Shown here piece after piece: positions 53,022 through 61,854 of a DNA stretch of 64,000 bases. The stretch lies in NCBI RefSeq assembly GCF_001314605.1, contig NZ_LIHP01000004.1, positions 1 to 64,000 on the forward strand. The letters are read 5' to 3'. The notes beneath the pieces are model-generated. The model saw only the letters and a list, made by a program, of their open reading frames with translations, was not told the origin of the DNA and did no database searches. Within the stretch, counting starts at the first letter, position 1. The number at the start of each line of letters is the position of its first letter. The DNA comes from Marinobacter sp. HL-58 (lineage in GTDB: Bacteria > Pseudomonadota > Gammaproteobacteria > Pseudomonadales > Oleiphilaceae). Position numbers and translations under genes: made by a program.

Positions 53022-53738
53022 ATGAACAAGACAGTTGATGTGTTGTGGACAGGGGGATGGGATTCAACCTTCAGGGTGATCCAGTTACTCTTCCAGGGTA
53101 TTGACGTCAAGCCCCATTACATTTGCGATCCAGGCCGGGCTTCCTCTCCTTTAGAAATCTCGGCAATGAATCGTATAAGCGACTCGTTGAAAAGAAACCC
53201 TGAACTGAAAGGCGCACTACTACCTCTTACAATTGTCGAATTTTCTGATTTTACGAAATATAACGACATTGAAAAGGCGTACATTGACCTTATGAGGGAG
53301 CACTATATAGGGGAACAATACAAATGGATTGCTGATTATTGTCGGCATGCAAACTTGGAATCTATTGACATTTCGGTGCAGAATAATCCTTTTATTCGAA
53401 GAAATCATTCCAGGACAGATTATCCATTTTCTGTAATATTTAAAGGTCTGAATTTCCCGCTTATTAATTATTCAAAGAATGATATGAAAAAGTGGTGTAT
53501 TGATAATGGGTTCCTATCAATCATTGAAGAAAGCTGGTTCTGCCACTCTCCTACCCGTAGCGGTAAACCTTGTGGGGTTTGCAGCCCTTGCATTGTGGTT
53601 TCTGAAGAAGGCATGGGCTATCGACTGCCAACTAGCGCAATAATCCGCTATCACTTGAGGGTGCTTCCAAGGGTAAAAAGTTTCTTGAAAAATTATCCAA
53701 AATTCTATGCGCGCCTCTACAGGCTAAAATCGAAATAG
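53022..53738 (+). CDS. PP-loop ATPase with QueC-like zinc-binding cysteines
   Basis: A 238-residue protein. The PP-loop is VLWTGGWDSTFRV at residues ~7-19 (SGGxDS type). Near the C-terminus, SWFCHSPTRSGKPCGVCSPC gives the four-Cys pattern of QueC (7-cyano-7-deazaguanine synthase) zinc sites. The middle part (YPFSVIFKGLNFPLINYSKNDMKKWC) fits the family's ATP-dependent carboxylate-to-amide/nitrile chemistry. It is AT-rich compared with its neighbours and sits in the sugar locus, not near que genes. It probably forms a C-N bond on a carboxylic acid; substrate unknown. Confidence 0.72.
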   Translation: MNKTVDVLWTGGWDSTFRVIQLLFQGIDVKPHYICDPGRASSPLEISAMNRISDSLKRNPELKGALLPLTIVEFSDFTKYNDIEKAYIDLMREHYIGEQYKWIADYCRHANLESIDISVQNNPFIRRNHSRTDYPFSVIFKGLNFPLINYSKNDMKKWCIDNGFLSIIEESWFCHSPTRSGKPCGVCSPCIVVSEEGMGYRLPTSAIIRYHLRVLPRVKSFLKNYPKFYARLYRLKSK

Positions 53739-53760
53739 TACAGCGCGCTGACCCAAGATA

Positions 53761-54954
53761 TTATACGAACATATTGTTTATTGTTTCTTTTAATACCTTT
53801 TCGTCATTTTCCCAATTGTATTTGGTTGTAACTGCTGTGCGACCATTTAGCCCAAGAGTTTTCCTTTTTTGGGGGTCGCTTAAAATACCTAGTTTTTCTG
53901 CAATATCTATTGGATCCTGATCTTTGCAGACCACTCCGCTATCAGTCTCTTTTAATATTCGTGCTATAGGGATGACTTCCGTGGCTAGCACAGGTAATCC
54001 AGCCAGCATATAGTCAAATATTTTATTGGGGATCGTATGGTTCCAGTGGCCGCATACGCGATAGGTGAGGGCGCCTACATTCGCTGAAGACATCAGTTTA
54101 TCTACCTCATCATGATCCAACCATCCATGAACTACGACGCTTTCACTGATACCAAGCTGATTGCTTAGAGCGATCAAATGTTCCTTCTGTGCTCCCTTTC
54201 CTATAATGTCGATTCGAATCGCATCAGCAGACGATTGTTTTTTAATATAGTGAGCGGCTCCCTCTATGAGCAAATCCAGGCCTCTTAGCTTTGACAGAAA
54301 TCCCACATAAACAATTCTTAGCTGGTTACCATGGTGTTCATGTATTGCGCCTTTGAACTTATCGACAGGCGGGGTATTGCTTACGATGGATATTCTGGTG
54401 TCATTGACCCCCATCGATAATAGACGGTTTTTAGACTCCTGGATCATAACCAGTATGTGGTCTACTTTATTGACAACACTTTTTTCATAAGTTCTTGCCA
54501 GCCAGGGGTTTTTCAGTATTTTTGTTGTTAGTGACCTGTTCGAAAATTTTGCTGCAGATTCATACATTTCCGGATAGCATTCGGCCATATCGAAAACTAT
54601 TTTTGACCTCCTGAATTTTGCTATCAGCAGTCCAGCTTTAACAAGTGGCAGATCCCGAACAATAAGTACACCTCGCTTTTCTTTTAAAATCTTGGATGAT
54701 CTCAATAAAAGCCATATCCAAAAGGGATTGAACCAAAGTGGCAGGTTGACAGCTGCCTGAAGGAATTTGGGGAGTTGGCGAGTTACCGGGAGGCGACGAA
54801 TGGCAATGCCATTGTCCTCATCTATCGAGGGCAGTTGATCCCTGTTACGGGCAATAATAGTGACATTGTGCCCAGCGCTCCTGAGCGATAGTGCGAGCTT
54901 CTCTACCCGTACATCCCACGGATAGTCTTCCTTGTATACAATTAAAACTTCCAT
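53761..54954 (-). CDS. GT4 glycosyltransferase
   Basis: A 397-residue GT-B glycosyltransferase: EVLIVYKEDYPWDVRVEKLALSL at the start, RIVYVGFLSKLRGLDLLIEGA beginning the second lobe, and YMLAGLPVLATEV near the donor site. It is AT-rich and converges on the PP-loop gene with 22 bases between stops. It follows the Mur-Pth fusion gene on the same strand after 53 bases. Confidence 0.87.
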   Translation of the reverse strand: MEVLIVYKEDYPWDVRVEKLALSLRSAGHNVTIIARNRDQLPSIDEDNGIAIRRLPVTRQLPKFLQAAVNLPLWFNPFWIWLLLRSSKILKEKRGVLIVRDLPLVKAGLLIAKFRRSKIVFDMAECYPEMYESAAKFSNRSLTTKILKNPWLARTYEKSVVNKVDHILVMIQESKNRLLSMGVNDTRISIVSNTPPVDKFKGAIHEHHGNQLRIVYVGFLSKLRGLDLLIEGAAHYIKKQSSADAIRIDIIGKGAQKEHLIALSNQLGISESVVVHGWLDHDEVDKLMSSANVGALTYRVCGHWNHTIPNKIFDYMLAGLPVLATEVIPIARILKETDSGVVCKDQDPIDIAEKLGILSDPQKRKTLGLNGRTAVTTKYNWENDEKVLKETINNMFV

Positions 54955-55007
54955 TTTGGTTGAAACCGTCGATTATAGAGGTGTACGGTGATAAGTCTTT
55001 GTTTGTG

Positions 55008-56927
55008 CTAGTGGCTTCGTTCCGCATTGTTAGTTTTTTGCTCGGAATATGCAAGGTTCGGTGTAGGTATAGTGGAGGTTTTTATCTCGTAACGCAGGAG
55101 CTCCACCGCACGATCTACGCCCAACTCCAGAGCTTTCTCTTCCGCAGGGGAAAAGGATCGAAGAACCGCTGTTTTCATTGTGATGATTTCTTCATCCCGT
55201 TTCACGCCAACCCGCAAACGTTGGATGTCATTGGATCCGAGTGCAGCAATTACCGACTTTAGCCCTGTGTGGCCAGCATCGCCGCCGCCTTGTTTCAACT
55301 TCGCCTTACCCAGGGCCAAATCCATTTCATCGTGGACGACCAGGCAGTTACTTACAGACGTGTTCATTCGCTCAAGGAATAGCCGGGTTGGCGGACCACT
55401 GTTATTAATTTTCGCTGAGGGTTTAAACAAGCTTACGGTTGTTCCTTCGAGATCCAGCTCACAAAACAATCCCTCTGGGCGGGAAAGCCATGATGCGTTT
55501 GTTTCTGCCGCTATCCGATCAAGCACCCGATACCCGGCATTGTGCGGTGTGTTCTCGTATTCCAACCCTGGATTTCCCAGCCCCACGATTATTTTCCGAC
55601 CTGAATCGTTACCGGCCAAAGGAGGCTTGATCGAATGAAGGTGTTGCTTATCACTACCTATAGCGTGCCCGGTTTCAGACGCCATAGGCTTGTACAACTT
55701 CGGGCAGTCACCACAAAAATCCTGTATCCCACATCGGCCGCGCCAACAACCGACAGATTTCTCCGTGTTGTACATCAATCTGACCAAGTGGTCTGCTTTG
55801 TTGGAGCCCTTTAGCAACACCAGGTCGCCGGGTTCAAGGAGCCTGTTCAGGAATTCAGACGCTTCGCGTATTTCGCTAAAAGCATGTAGATTCTGAACGG
55901 TAGTGTTTTGCTTCGCTTTGACTGCCCTCTGTGCGTGAGGTCCTACGAAAATAACAATATCGCCGACCTCGAGTGCTTGCTTGGCTACCTTGGGATAGAG
56001 CTTCGATGCAGATAAGGAATAGTCAGAGAGTGTGCCGATAACGAGAATTTTTCTCCGTGCCTCTGCCTCAGCGATAAACTCGAGAGGTGCCGAAAAGGAC
56101 CAATGGGGGGCTTTCCAGTCATCTCGTAGAAAGTTGACGCCATTCTTATTCGTAACAGCCTGCATCCTTCCTTCTGCCGGTTTCACATCTGCCAAAGCTG
56201 AAATTGCGTTCTCCAATGGAACGCCGGCGGCCACCCCGACACCCAAGGCAGAAAGGACTGGCAAGGCAAGGTGTTTACCGTGGAAGCTCGTTCTTACCTC
56301 ATGAATGACCCCTTTATACTCCACTTCCAGAATCAGGGGTTCGGGCCACCTGGATCGTACCGAACGAAGCTTTAAAGTTGCGTCTTCCGATTGCCCTACC
56401 CAAATGACACGCCTGTTACAGCTTTCACCTATGGATCTTACGAGAGGGTCATCAATATTCAGGACAGCCACTCCGTTCGGTGGCAAAGCCGCAATAAGCT
56501 TGCCTTTTTCCTTTGCAATGGCATCCAAGCTCTTGTGAGCCTTGAAGTGGTCCCTGGCAACCAGAGTTAGGACAGCGATGCTTGGCGTGAATAATTTAAG
56601 CGGCCGATCCAGGTCGCCTGGGTTGCCGCCAGATACCTCAAGAACGCAGAATTTGTTACGGGGACTGACCTTGAGCAAAATCTTGGCAATGCCGTCAGGG
56701 TAATTCATGGACCTTGGAGTGCTGTAACATTCTCCTGCTGTGGCGAGGATGCTTGCGGAAAGGTCCTTGACAGTTGTCTTGCCTGCGCTTCCAGTGATGC
56801 CCACGAAGCACATTTGTTTAAGCTTTTTGCTATACACGAGTGCCAACCAGAACCTAAGAAGGTAGGCCGTGTAGCGGAAGCAATTGAAGAGGTATTCCCA
56901 TGTTCTCGCTTGGATATCACTGATCAT
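55008..56927 (-). CDS. Fusion of a Mur-type amide ligase and a peptidyl-tRNA hydrolase domain
   Basis: A 639-residue protein. ATG 56927 is preferred (AAGGAAG upstream); an ATG at 56951 is possible. Residues ~45-52 are the Mur ligase P-loop GITGSAGKTT; VLEVSGGNPGDL, LTLVARDHFKAHKSLDAIAKEK and VAVLNIDDP follow, as in MurF-type ligases, with a C-terminal ligase domain to ~390. A Cys cluster (CWRGRC...FCGDC, ~400-414) links to residues ~445-639, a complete Pth domain: VGLGNPG, His462 in HNAGYR, Asn509 in KINNSG, Asp533 in HDEMDL, then GHTGLKSVIAALG where Pth normally has GHNGLK. Function unknown; see findings. Confidence 0.85.
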   Translation of the reverse strand: MISDIQARTWEYLFNCFRYTAYLLRFWLALVYSKKLKQMCFVGITGSAGKTTVKDLSASILATAGECYSTPRSMNYPDGIAKILLKVSPRNKFCVLEVSGGNPGDLDRPLKLFTPSIAVLTLVARDHFKAHKSLDAIAKEKGKLIAALPPNGVAVLNIDDPLVRSIGESCNRRVIWVGQSEDATLKLRSVRSRWPEPLILEVEYKGVIHEVRTSFHGKHLALPVLSALGVGVAAGVPLENAISALADVKPAEGRMQAVTNKNGVNFLRDDWKAPHWSFSAPLEFIAEAEARRKILVIGTLSDYSLSASKLYPKVAKQALEVGDIVIFVGPHAQRAVKAKQNTTVQNLHAFSEIREASEFLNRLLEPGDLVLLKGSNKADHLVRLMYNTEKSVGCWRGRCGIQDFCGDCPKLYKPMASETGHAIGSDKQHLHSIKPPLAGNDSGRKIIVGLGNPGLEYENTPHNAGYRVLDRIAAETNASWLSRPEGLFCELDLEGTTVSLFKPSAKINNSGPPTRLFLERMNTSVSNCLVVHDEMDLALGKAKLKQGGGDAGHTGLKSVIAALGSNDIQRLRVGVKRDEEIITMKTAVLRSFSPAEEKALELGVDRAVELLRYEIKTSTIPTPNLAYSEQKTNNAERSH

Positions 56928-57203
56928 TGACGTTTCGCTTCCTTGAAACATGGGCAGGCTTAGCTTGCCCCTAATTGAAATGCTTTTTGCCTTAGCAATT
57001 GACTTTAAATGATTTGATCTAAGAGTAATCGCCGCTTGTATGTACGATCATTGCGAACGTGCTGCCCTAATCACCCTATCACTAATAGTCTTTTCTCGCC
57101 TGTTACTTTTAGGGGTGACACTATTCGCACCCATAATTGCTTGACCCAAGAGAAGTTGATTCAATTATGGAAGCGACGAATCCTACACGGTGGTGAGCTG
57201 GAA

Positions 57204-57947
57204 TCATATCTGCATTCGTTTGAATACAAAGTGTGGAATATGCCTTATAACAAACATGATTAACCACCATTTTGGTGGTGCATACGTAATATTTTTCTTA
57301 ACTTTCACTGCATGGACAATAATTCTTGCGACACTATCGGCTCGAGCAAAAGAGCCTCCTCTAACTTGTAGATGGCGAGTCATCGGTGTTTTTGTGGGCC
57401 CAGGCTTAATTAGCGTTATGCTCACTCCAGTTCCAGAAACCCTGTGCTGTAGACCTTGAGCATACCTCTCAACGAGCCCTTTTGCAGCACCATAGGAATA
57501 GTTTGATTTCCGCCCTCGGTCGCCGGCTACGGAGCCGATGATTGCCAGTGAACCATAATTTACCTCTTCCATTTTCCCCACCAATGCCTCTGCGAACAGT
57601 GCAGGAGAAAGACCGTTCACTGCTAGAGAATCCGAGCAAGCGTTAAGATCACTCTGGCATACACGCTGATCCGGTAGCCATCCATGAGCAATAAGGGCTA
57701 TATCGATCCGGCGTGTGCCTGCTGCGGCGTCTACGGCGGTCTGAATGGCCTCGGGTTTGAGAAAATCTGTTGTGAGGGTAGCGAATTCTGATCCGGGGCT
57801 TCGAGCCTTCAGATCATCCGCTACTCTCTGGAGTCGCTCTGCACTGCGGCCTATCAGCGTAAAGTGCGTTGCTTCCTCCTCAGCCCAAATCCTGGCGCAC
57901 TCATGCGCCATGGCAGACGTGGCACCCACGATTACGATATGCTTCAT
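57204..57947 (-). CDS. SDR reductase, DprE2-like (polyprenyl-phospho-keto-pentose reductase)
   Basis: A 247-residue short-chain dehydrogenase. ATG 57947 follows TAGGTGA; an upstream GTG at 57956 is less likely. Cofactor motif GATSAMAHECA, Asp in TTDFL, and catalytic SVAGDRGRKSNYSYGAAKG (Ser, Tyr, Lys). LIAHGWLPDQ and PGPTKTPMT match the DprE2 group. It follows a DprE1-like oxidase by 9 bases; the pair would epimerise polyprenyl-phospho-ribose to polyprenyl-phospho-arabinose through the 2-keto intermediate, as in mycobacteria. Confidence 0.85.
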   Translation of the reverse strand: MKHIVIVGATSAMAHECARIWAEEEATHFTLIGRSAERLQRVADDLKARSPGSEFATLTTDFLKPEAIQTAVDAAAGTRRIDIALIAHGWLPDQRVCQSDLNACSDSLAVNGLSPALFAEALVGKMEEVNYGSLAIIGSVAGDRGRKSNYSYGAAKGLVERYAQGLQHRVSGTGVSITLIKPGPTKTPMTRHLQVRGGSFARADSVARIIVHAVKVKKNITYAPPKWWLIMFVIRHIPHFVFKRMQI

Positions 57948-57956
57948 AGTTGTCAC

Positions 57957-59255
57957 CTAGCTCCCAATGAGACGGCGAGAAAGGCCGGAGCTGATGCCCA
58001 GATCCCGATATTGCAGAAATTCGTCCAGGCGAGAATAGCCTGACTCAAAGAGTTCTTTTGGCATTCTTGCATCCTTTGCGGGGTAAATTCTGCCCCCGGC
58101 TTCCTGGACGATTGCGTCCAGTTGTTTGAACAGTTGGTGGGTATGGGGCCCTTTATTCGGGAAGTCGAGTGCCAGGGTTACACCATGCATGGGAAAACTC
58201 ATCATGCCGGCTGCCGGCCTTTTCCCAAAAGTTTTCAGTACAGCGAGGAACGAACCTTCTCCCGAACGCTGTATTGCGTCCAGCATAGCGCGCGTGGCGT
58301 CTAGGCCATTAATGCGGGGGATTACACTTTGGTACTGGTAAAATCCTTTAGGTCCATACATTCGATTCCAATTCCGAATGTTATCCAGAGGATAAAAGAA
58401 TGGCTGATAGTGACTGATGCCTCGACCAGCCTTGCGGGTCTGAAGATAAAAATAGGCAGTATTGAAAGGCTTTAGTGATAACTTGTTGATTAGTGAAACC
58501 GGTGGCACAAACGGCATGTTCAGTTGTTTGCTTTGCGGTGGAAAGTCTGGTGAGGCGGTCGTGGGGTTGCCGCGCATAAAAATACCACGGCCCTGACGTC
58601 CACCCAGGCAATCAATCCAGGATACAGTGTTTTCCCAATGGGCTTCGGAACTGTCTGCCAGTTCAAAAAACTCTTCGAGGCTATGATAGGGCAGAGTTTC
58701 GGTTTCCAGCCACGGGCCATCCACTGCTCGTAATTTGATTTCTACTTCAAGAACTACTCCGGTAAGCCCCATGCCCCCAACCGTCGCCGCAAGCCAGTCC
58801 TTATTTTTTGTCGTTGAGCACTCGACTATCTGGCTGTCTGTTCTTACCAGCCTGAGATACTGGACATGATCTCCAAAGGTACCGAATCGATGGTGGTTTT
58901 TACCATGAACATCGTTAGCGATCGCGCCACCTACAGTAATCAACTGGGTGCCCGGGGTTACGGGCAGCATCCAGCCTCTTGGCACGACAACCTTCTGAAT
59001 GTCTTTGAGTAATAAGCCCGCCTCACATCGCAGAAGTCCGGATTTATCATCAAACGAAATGAAATTATTTAGATCGGTGGTTTGCCAGGCCGTCCCCCGT
59101 GGGTTAAGGCAAATGTCGCCATAACTTCTCCCCATGCCATAAGCAATTCCGGGAAACGGTGGCCCGGAGATTTGTTCTGAGGCTTTCTCTCGCGATAGTG
59201 GCACCGCATAGTGCAGTGGCGCCTCCAGTCGCCCCCAAGAACTCAGCGGTGTCAT
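57957..59255 (-). CDS. FAD-linked oxidase, DprE1-like
   Basis: A 432-residue VAO-family flavoprotein. FAD loop YGMGRSYGDICLN at ~40-52; PVTPGTQLITVGGAIANDVHGKNHHRFGTFGDHV matches DprE1 closely. The C-terminal segments SFPMHGVTLALDFP and GGRIYPAKDARMP align with SFPMPGWNICVDFP and GGRLYTAKDSRTT of mycobacterial DprE1: the catalytic Lys is kept (Lys394) but the benzothiazinone-target Cys is Ala362. It overlaps the GT-C gene (ATGA) and precedes DprE2. It oxidises the 2-OH of polyprenyl-phospho-ribose. Confidence 0.9.
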   Translation of the reverse strand: MTPLSSWGRLEAPLHYAVPLSREKASEQISGPPFPGIAYGMGRSYGDICLNPRGTAWQTTDLNNFISFDDKSGLLRCEAGLLLKDIQKVVVPRGWMLPVTPGTQLITVGGAIANDVHGKNHHRFGTFGDHVQYLRLVRTDSQIVECSTTKNKDWLAATVGGMGLTGVVLEVEIKLRAVDGPWLETETLPYHSLEEFFELADSSEAHWENTVSWIDCLGGRQGRGIFMRGNPTTASPDFPPQSKQLNMPFVPPVSLINKLSLKPFNTAYFYLQTRKAGRGISHYQPFFYPLDNIRNWNRMYGPKGFYQYQSVIPRINGLDATRAMLDAIQRSGEGSFLAVLKTFGKRPAAGMMSFPMHGVTLALDFPNKGPHTHQLFKQLDAIVQEAGGRIYPAKDARMPKELFESGYSRLDEFLQYRDLGISSGLSRRLIGS

Positions 59256-60517
59256 GTTCTGGCTTCCTGTCTAAGGCTTCCAAATGCATAGTCAATATAG
59301 AAGAACAAAAACGGTAAGAAAACGAAGTGGAACCGAGTGGTACCAAAGAACACCATGTACACGAACGTGCCAGCAAATACCGCAAGCACCGGTATGAACT
59401 GGCTGTAAGATTGTGTTTTTAAGCATTGTCTTGCCGTGTAAATAACGCATGGGACAGCCAGAACGACCAGTAGCATATAGGGTATCTGTGCCGCCCATTT
59501 GGCAACGTGGAGAGAGCTCTTCTCAAGTTGACTGGGAGATTCTATGCCTTCGAGGTTCCAGGCGATGCCTTCCGCATCGGTTTTGTATAGCGCAATCAGC
59601 TTTAGTGGAATCATTTTAATGAAAGTGACGGGCTCATCTCGAATAAACTCAATGGCGAGTTTTTTCGCTTTCTTGTCACGCTCTGTTTCATCTAGCCCCT
59701 CCAGCGGCGCAACAACCTCATCGTCATATTTGTAGCCACCGCTGGCGTGAGGGTTGTTGCCGATGTAAAGGTTGATACCACCGTTGTTGGATACCGGGAC
59801 CACCGCATCAAAGTGTTCGTAATTTCTTAGACCCCAGGGTATAACCATCACGATAGTGGTCAGTGCGATGATAGCAAGATGGCCCAAGTGGGCGGGGCGG
59901 CGGTGGAGAAGGGCAAAGAGAAGCAGAACAGCGCCAGGAAAGATCACAATTTGGGGCTTGACAAACGCCCCAAAGGCGGTCGCCAGTGCTGCGCAAATAA
60001 TCAATTTCGCGCTAGATTGTTTGACGATTCTTATCAGGAGATAAACAACCAGGCTTACAAAGAACAGGGCCAGAGGTTCGGACGCATAGAGATTGGCGTA
60101 GGCAATGTGATTGGGGGATAAGGACAAGTAGCCAATAATGAATAGTCCAATGCCGGTTTTCTGGTACAGGCGTGCAATCCTGAAAAAGATGAATGCCGTG
60201 ACGATGTACAAAACAATATTTACGAGTTTTCCTGCGAGGAGGGAGCCCTGGGCCAGCCAGAGAACACTGCCGAGAAAGGCCGGATATCCCACTGGCCAAT
60301 ACGCAGTCGGTTTACCGTCCGGATACACATAGCCTTCGCCCGCGGCGATCGACATCGCTCGGGAAAGATAAACCATCGTGTCGCTTACTGGCGAGGTATC
60401 TACGAGCGAAATCCAGATAATCCTGCTTAGAACTCCTAAAGTCAGCAAAGAAAAAAATACGCTTCTGGATGAAGCTTTCTGGTAAACCTTGGAAAGTTCC
60501 AGCAGAGTAGGTTGCAT
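59252..60517 (-). CDS. GT-C-fold membrane glycosyltransferase, candidate arabinofuranosyltransferase
   Basis: A 421-residue multispan protein. ATG 60517 is chosen because GGAGG lies 12 bases upstream and the earlier frame overlaps GtrA. A first periplasmic loop with DTSPVSDTMVYLSRA and PTAYWPVGYPAFLGS fits the ArnT/PMT-type GT-C fold, with about ten membrane helices and a C-terminal periplasmic loop (IGNNPHASGGYKYDDEVV). It lies between GtrA and DprE1, the place where AftA is found in mycobacteria. It likely uses a polyprenyl-phosphate sugar; that the sugar is D-arabinofuranose is inference. Confidence 0.78.
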   Translation of the reverse strand: MQPTLLELSKVYQKASSRSVFFSLLTLGVLSRIIWISLVDTSPVSDTMVYLSRAMSIAAGEGYVYPDGKPTAYWPVGYPAFLGSVLWLAQGSLLAGKLVNIVLYIVTAFIFFRIARLYQKTGIGLFIIGYLSLSPNHIAYANLYASEPLALFFVSLVVYLLIRIVKQSSAKLIICAALATAFGAFVKPQIVIFPGAVLLLFALLHRRPAHLGHLAIIALTTIVMVIPWGLRNYEHFDAVVPVSNNGGINLYIGNNPHASGGYKYDDEVVAPLEGLDETERDKKAKKLAIEFIRDEPVTFIKMIPLKLIALYKTDAEGIAWNLEGIESPSQLEKSSLHVAKWAAQIPYMLLVVLAVPCVIYTARQCLKTQSYSQFIPVLAVFAGTFVYMVFFGTTRFHFVFLPFLFFYIDYAFGSLRQEART

Positions 60518-60521
60518 TGGA

Positions 60522-60923
60522 TTATATCGCCTCCGTGCGAAATACATAACGTTTGTCGAGATGGTATTTGGCCACATAACCAATGGCAAGCCCAATGATT
60601 CCTCCGAGATAACGCATTTCTTTGGTTTCGAAGAGAAAGTGAAAGCCGAACTCGAACCCCCAGAAAATGACGGTAGTGGCGACGCCCATCACGGTGTAGA
60701 GGACAAATGTCTGGCCATCATGTACCATATTTTTGCTCTGGAATCCGAAGATGTAACGTTTATCCAGTATGTATTTGAGCACAAGGCCAACGCCTGTCCC
60801 GACGATGACGGATGCTATCAGGCTGAAATGCCCTGAGTAGACGCGGAGAGTCAAGTCCTGCGCACCAATATTTGCTGCCGTAGCGATTAGTGCGAGAATT
60901 GCGTAAACCAGAGCAAGTTTCAT
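60522..60923 (-). CDS. GtrA-family membrane protein
   Basis: A 133-residue protein with four membrane helices. ATG 60923 is preferred because it starts directly at the first helix and gives the family's usual length; an ATG at 60968 is also possible and would abut the divergent UbiA start. Two repeats share VGLVLKYILDKRYIF and IGYVAKYHLDKRYVF, typical of GtrA. GtrA proteins take part in translocating polyprenyl-phosphate sugars; in mycobacteria one (Rv3789) precedes dprE1. Its stop is 4 bases from the GT-C start. Confidence 0.85.
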   Translation of the reverse strand: MKLALVYAILALIATAANIGAQDLTLRVYSGHFSLIASVIVGTGVGLVLKYILDKRYIFGFQSKNMVHDGQTFVLYTVMGVATTVIFWGFEFGFHFLFETKEMRYLGGIIGLAIGYVAKYHLDKRYVFRTEAI

Positions 60924-60966
60924 CAGGAAGCCGGTATATATTAAAGGGATATTAGGGTTATGAGCC

Positions 60967-61854
60967 ATGGATAGTACAGCAGTAAACCGCTCGCCTCTAC
61001 GGCAGTTGGCGGGTTTGATTAAGCTCATGCGCCCGCGTCAGTGGGTAAAAAATGGTTTTGTTCTGGCTCCGCTTGTTTTTGCCGGCGAATTTCTCGATCC
61101 CTCTTCCGTAAGCAGCGCTCTCCTGGCAGTCGCGCTATTTTGCCTGGCCTCCTCTGCCACCTACATTATTAATGATGCCCGGGATATTGAAGACGATCGG
61201 AGGCATCCGACAAAGTGTCGCACCCGCCCACTGGCGGCTGGGACAGTTAAAATGCCTGCAGCTATGGTTTTGCTGGCGTTGTTGTATGCAGTCTTGGTTG
61301 CCGCATGGTTTGTTGCCCCTGCCGTCGTGGCAGTTATTCTGGTGTATATGGTACTTAACCTGGCGTACAGCTTCAGTTTGAAGCACCAGCCGGTACTGGA
61401 TATTTTCACTATAGCAATCGGTTTTGTATTGCGAGTATATGCCGGAGCCGTCGCTCTGGATGTACCAGTCTCAGAATGGATGTTTGTCACGACTCTTTGT
61501 CTGGCCCTGTATCTTGCAGCTGTGAAGCGTCGGCAGGAAATCAGCCAGAGTGGCAACGAGGGGCGGAAGGTCCTGGGTAGTTATTCGGTTGCGCTTGTCG
61601 ATCGCTATGCGGAAATGTCGGCCACCGGTGCCCTGGTGTTTTACAGTATGTTCGTGATGGAGTCGCGGCCCGAGTTGGTTATGACAGTACCTTTGGTGTT
61701 ATTCGGGTTGTTTCGTTATTGGTACGTGGTCGAGGCGTTGGAGGGCGGCGAATCTCCTACAGATGCACTGCTATCTGACTGGCAGTTGCTCGTGACGGTC
61801 GTGTTGTGGATTGGTGCTTGCGCGTGGTCACTCTGGCCGATGGCGGTAACATAA
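60967..61854 (+). CDS. UbiA-family polyprenyl-phosphate phosphoribosyltransferase (DPPR synthase-like)
   Basis: A 295-residue membrane prenyl-phosphate transferase. The motif YIINDARDIEDDRRHPTKC followed by RPLAAGTV (residues ~72-98) is the signature of decaprenylphosphoryl-5-phosphoribose synthase. The second motif region is GSYSVALVDRYAEMSATG. About nine membrane helices. It would transfer 5-phosphoribose from PRPP to polyprenyl phosphate, the first step to lipid-linked D-arabinofuranose. It is divergent from gtrA-GT-C-dprE1-dprE2 and overlaps the next gene by one base. Confidence 0.9.
   Translation: MDSTAVNRSPLRQLAGLIKLMRPRQWVKNGFVLAPLVFAGEFLDPSSVSSALLAVALFCLASSATYIINDARDIEDDRRHPTKCRTRPLAAGTVKMPAAMVLLALLYAVLVAAWFVAPAVVAVILVYMVLNLAYSFSLKHQPVLDIFTIAIGFVLRVYAGAVALDVPVSEWMFVTTLCLALYLAAVKRRQEISQSGNEGRKVLGSYSVALVDRYAEMSATGALVFYSMFVMESRPELVMTVPLVLFGLFRYWYVVEALEGGESPTDALLSDWQLLVTVVLWIGACAWSLWPMAVT

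Noticed and set aside
57261..57281. Inverted repeat ACCACCA-TTT-TGGTGGT
   Set aside because: It lies within the 3' coding part of the DprE2-like gene and is explained by codons for Pro-Lys-Trp-Trp.
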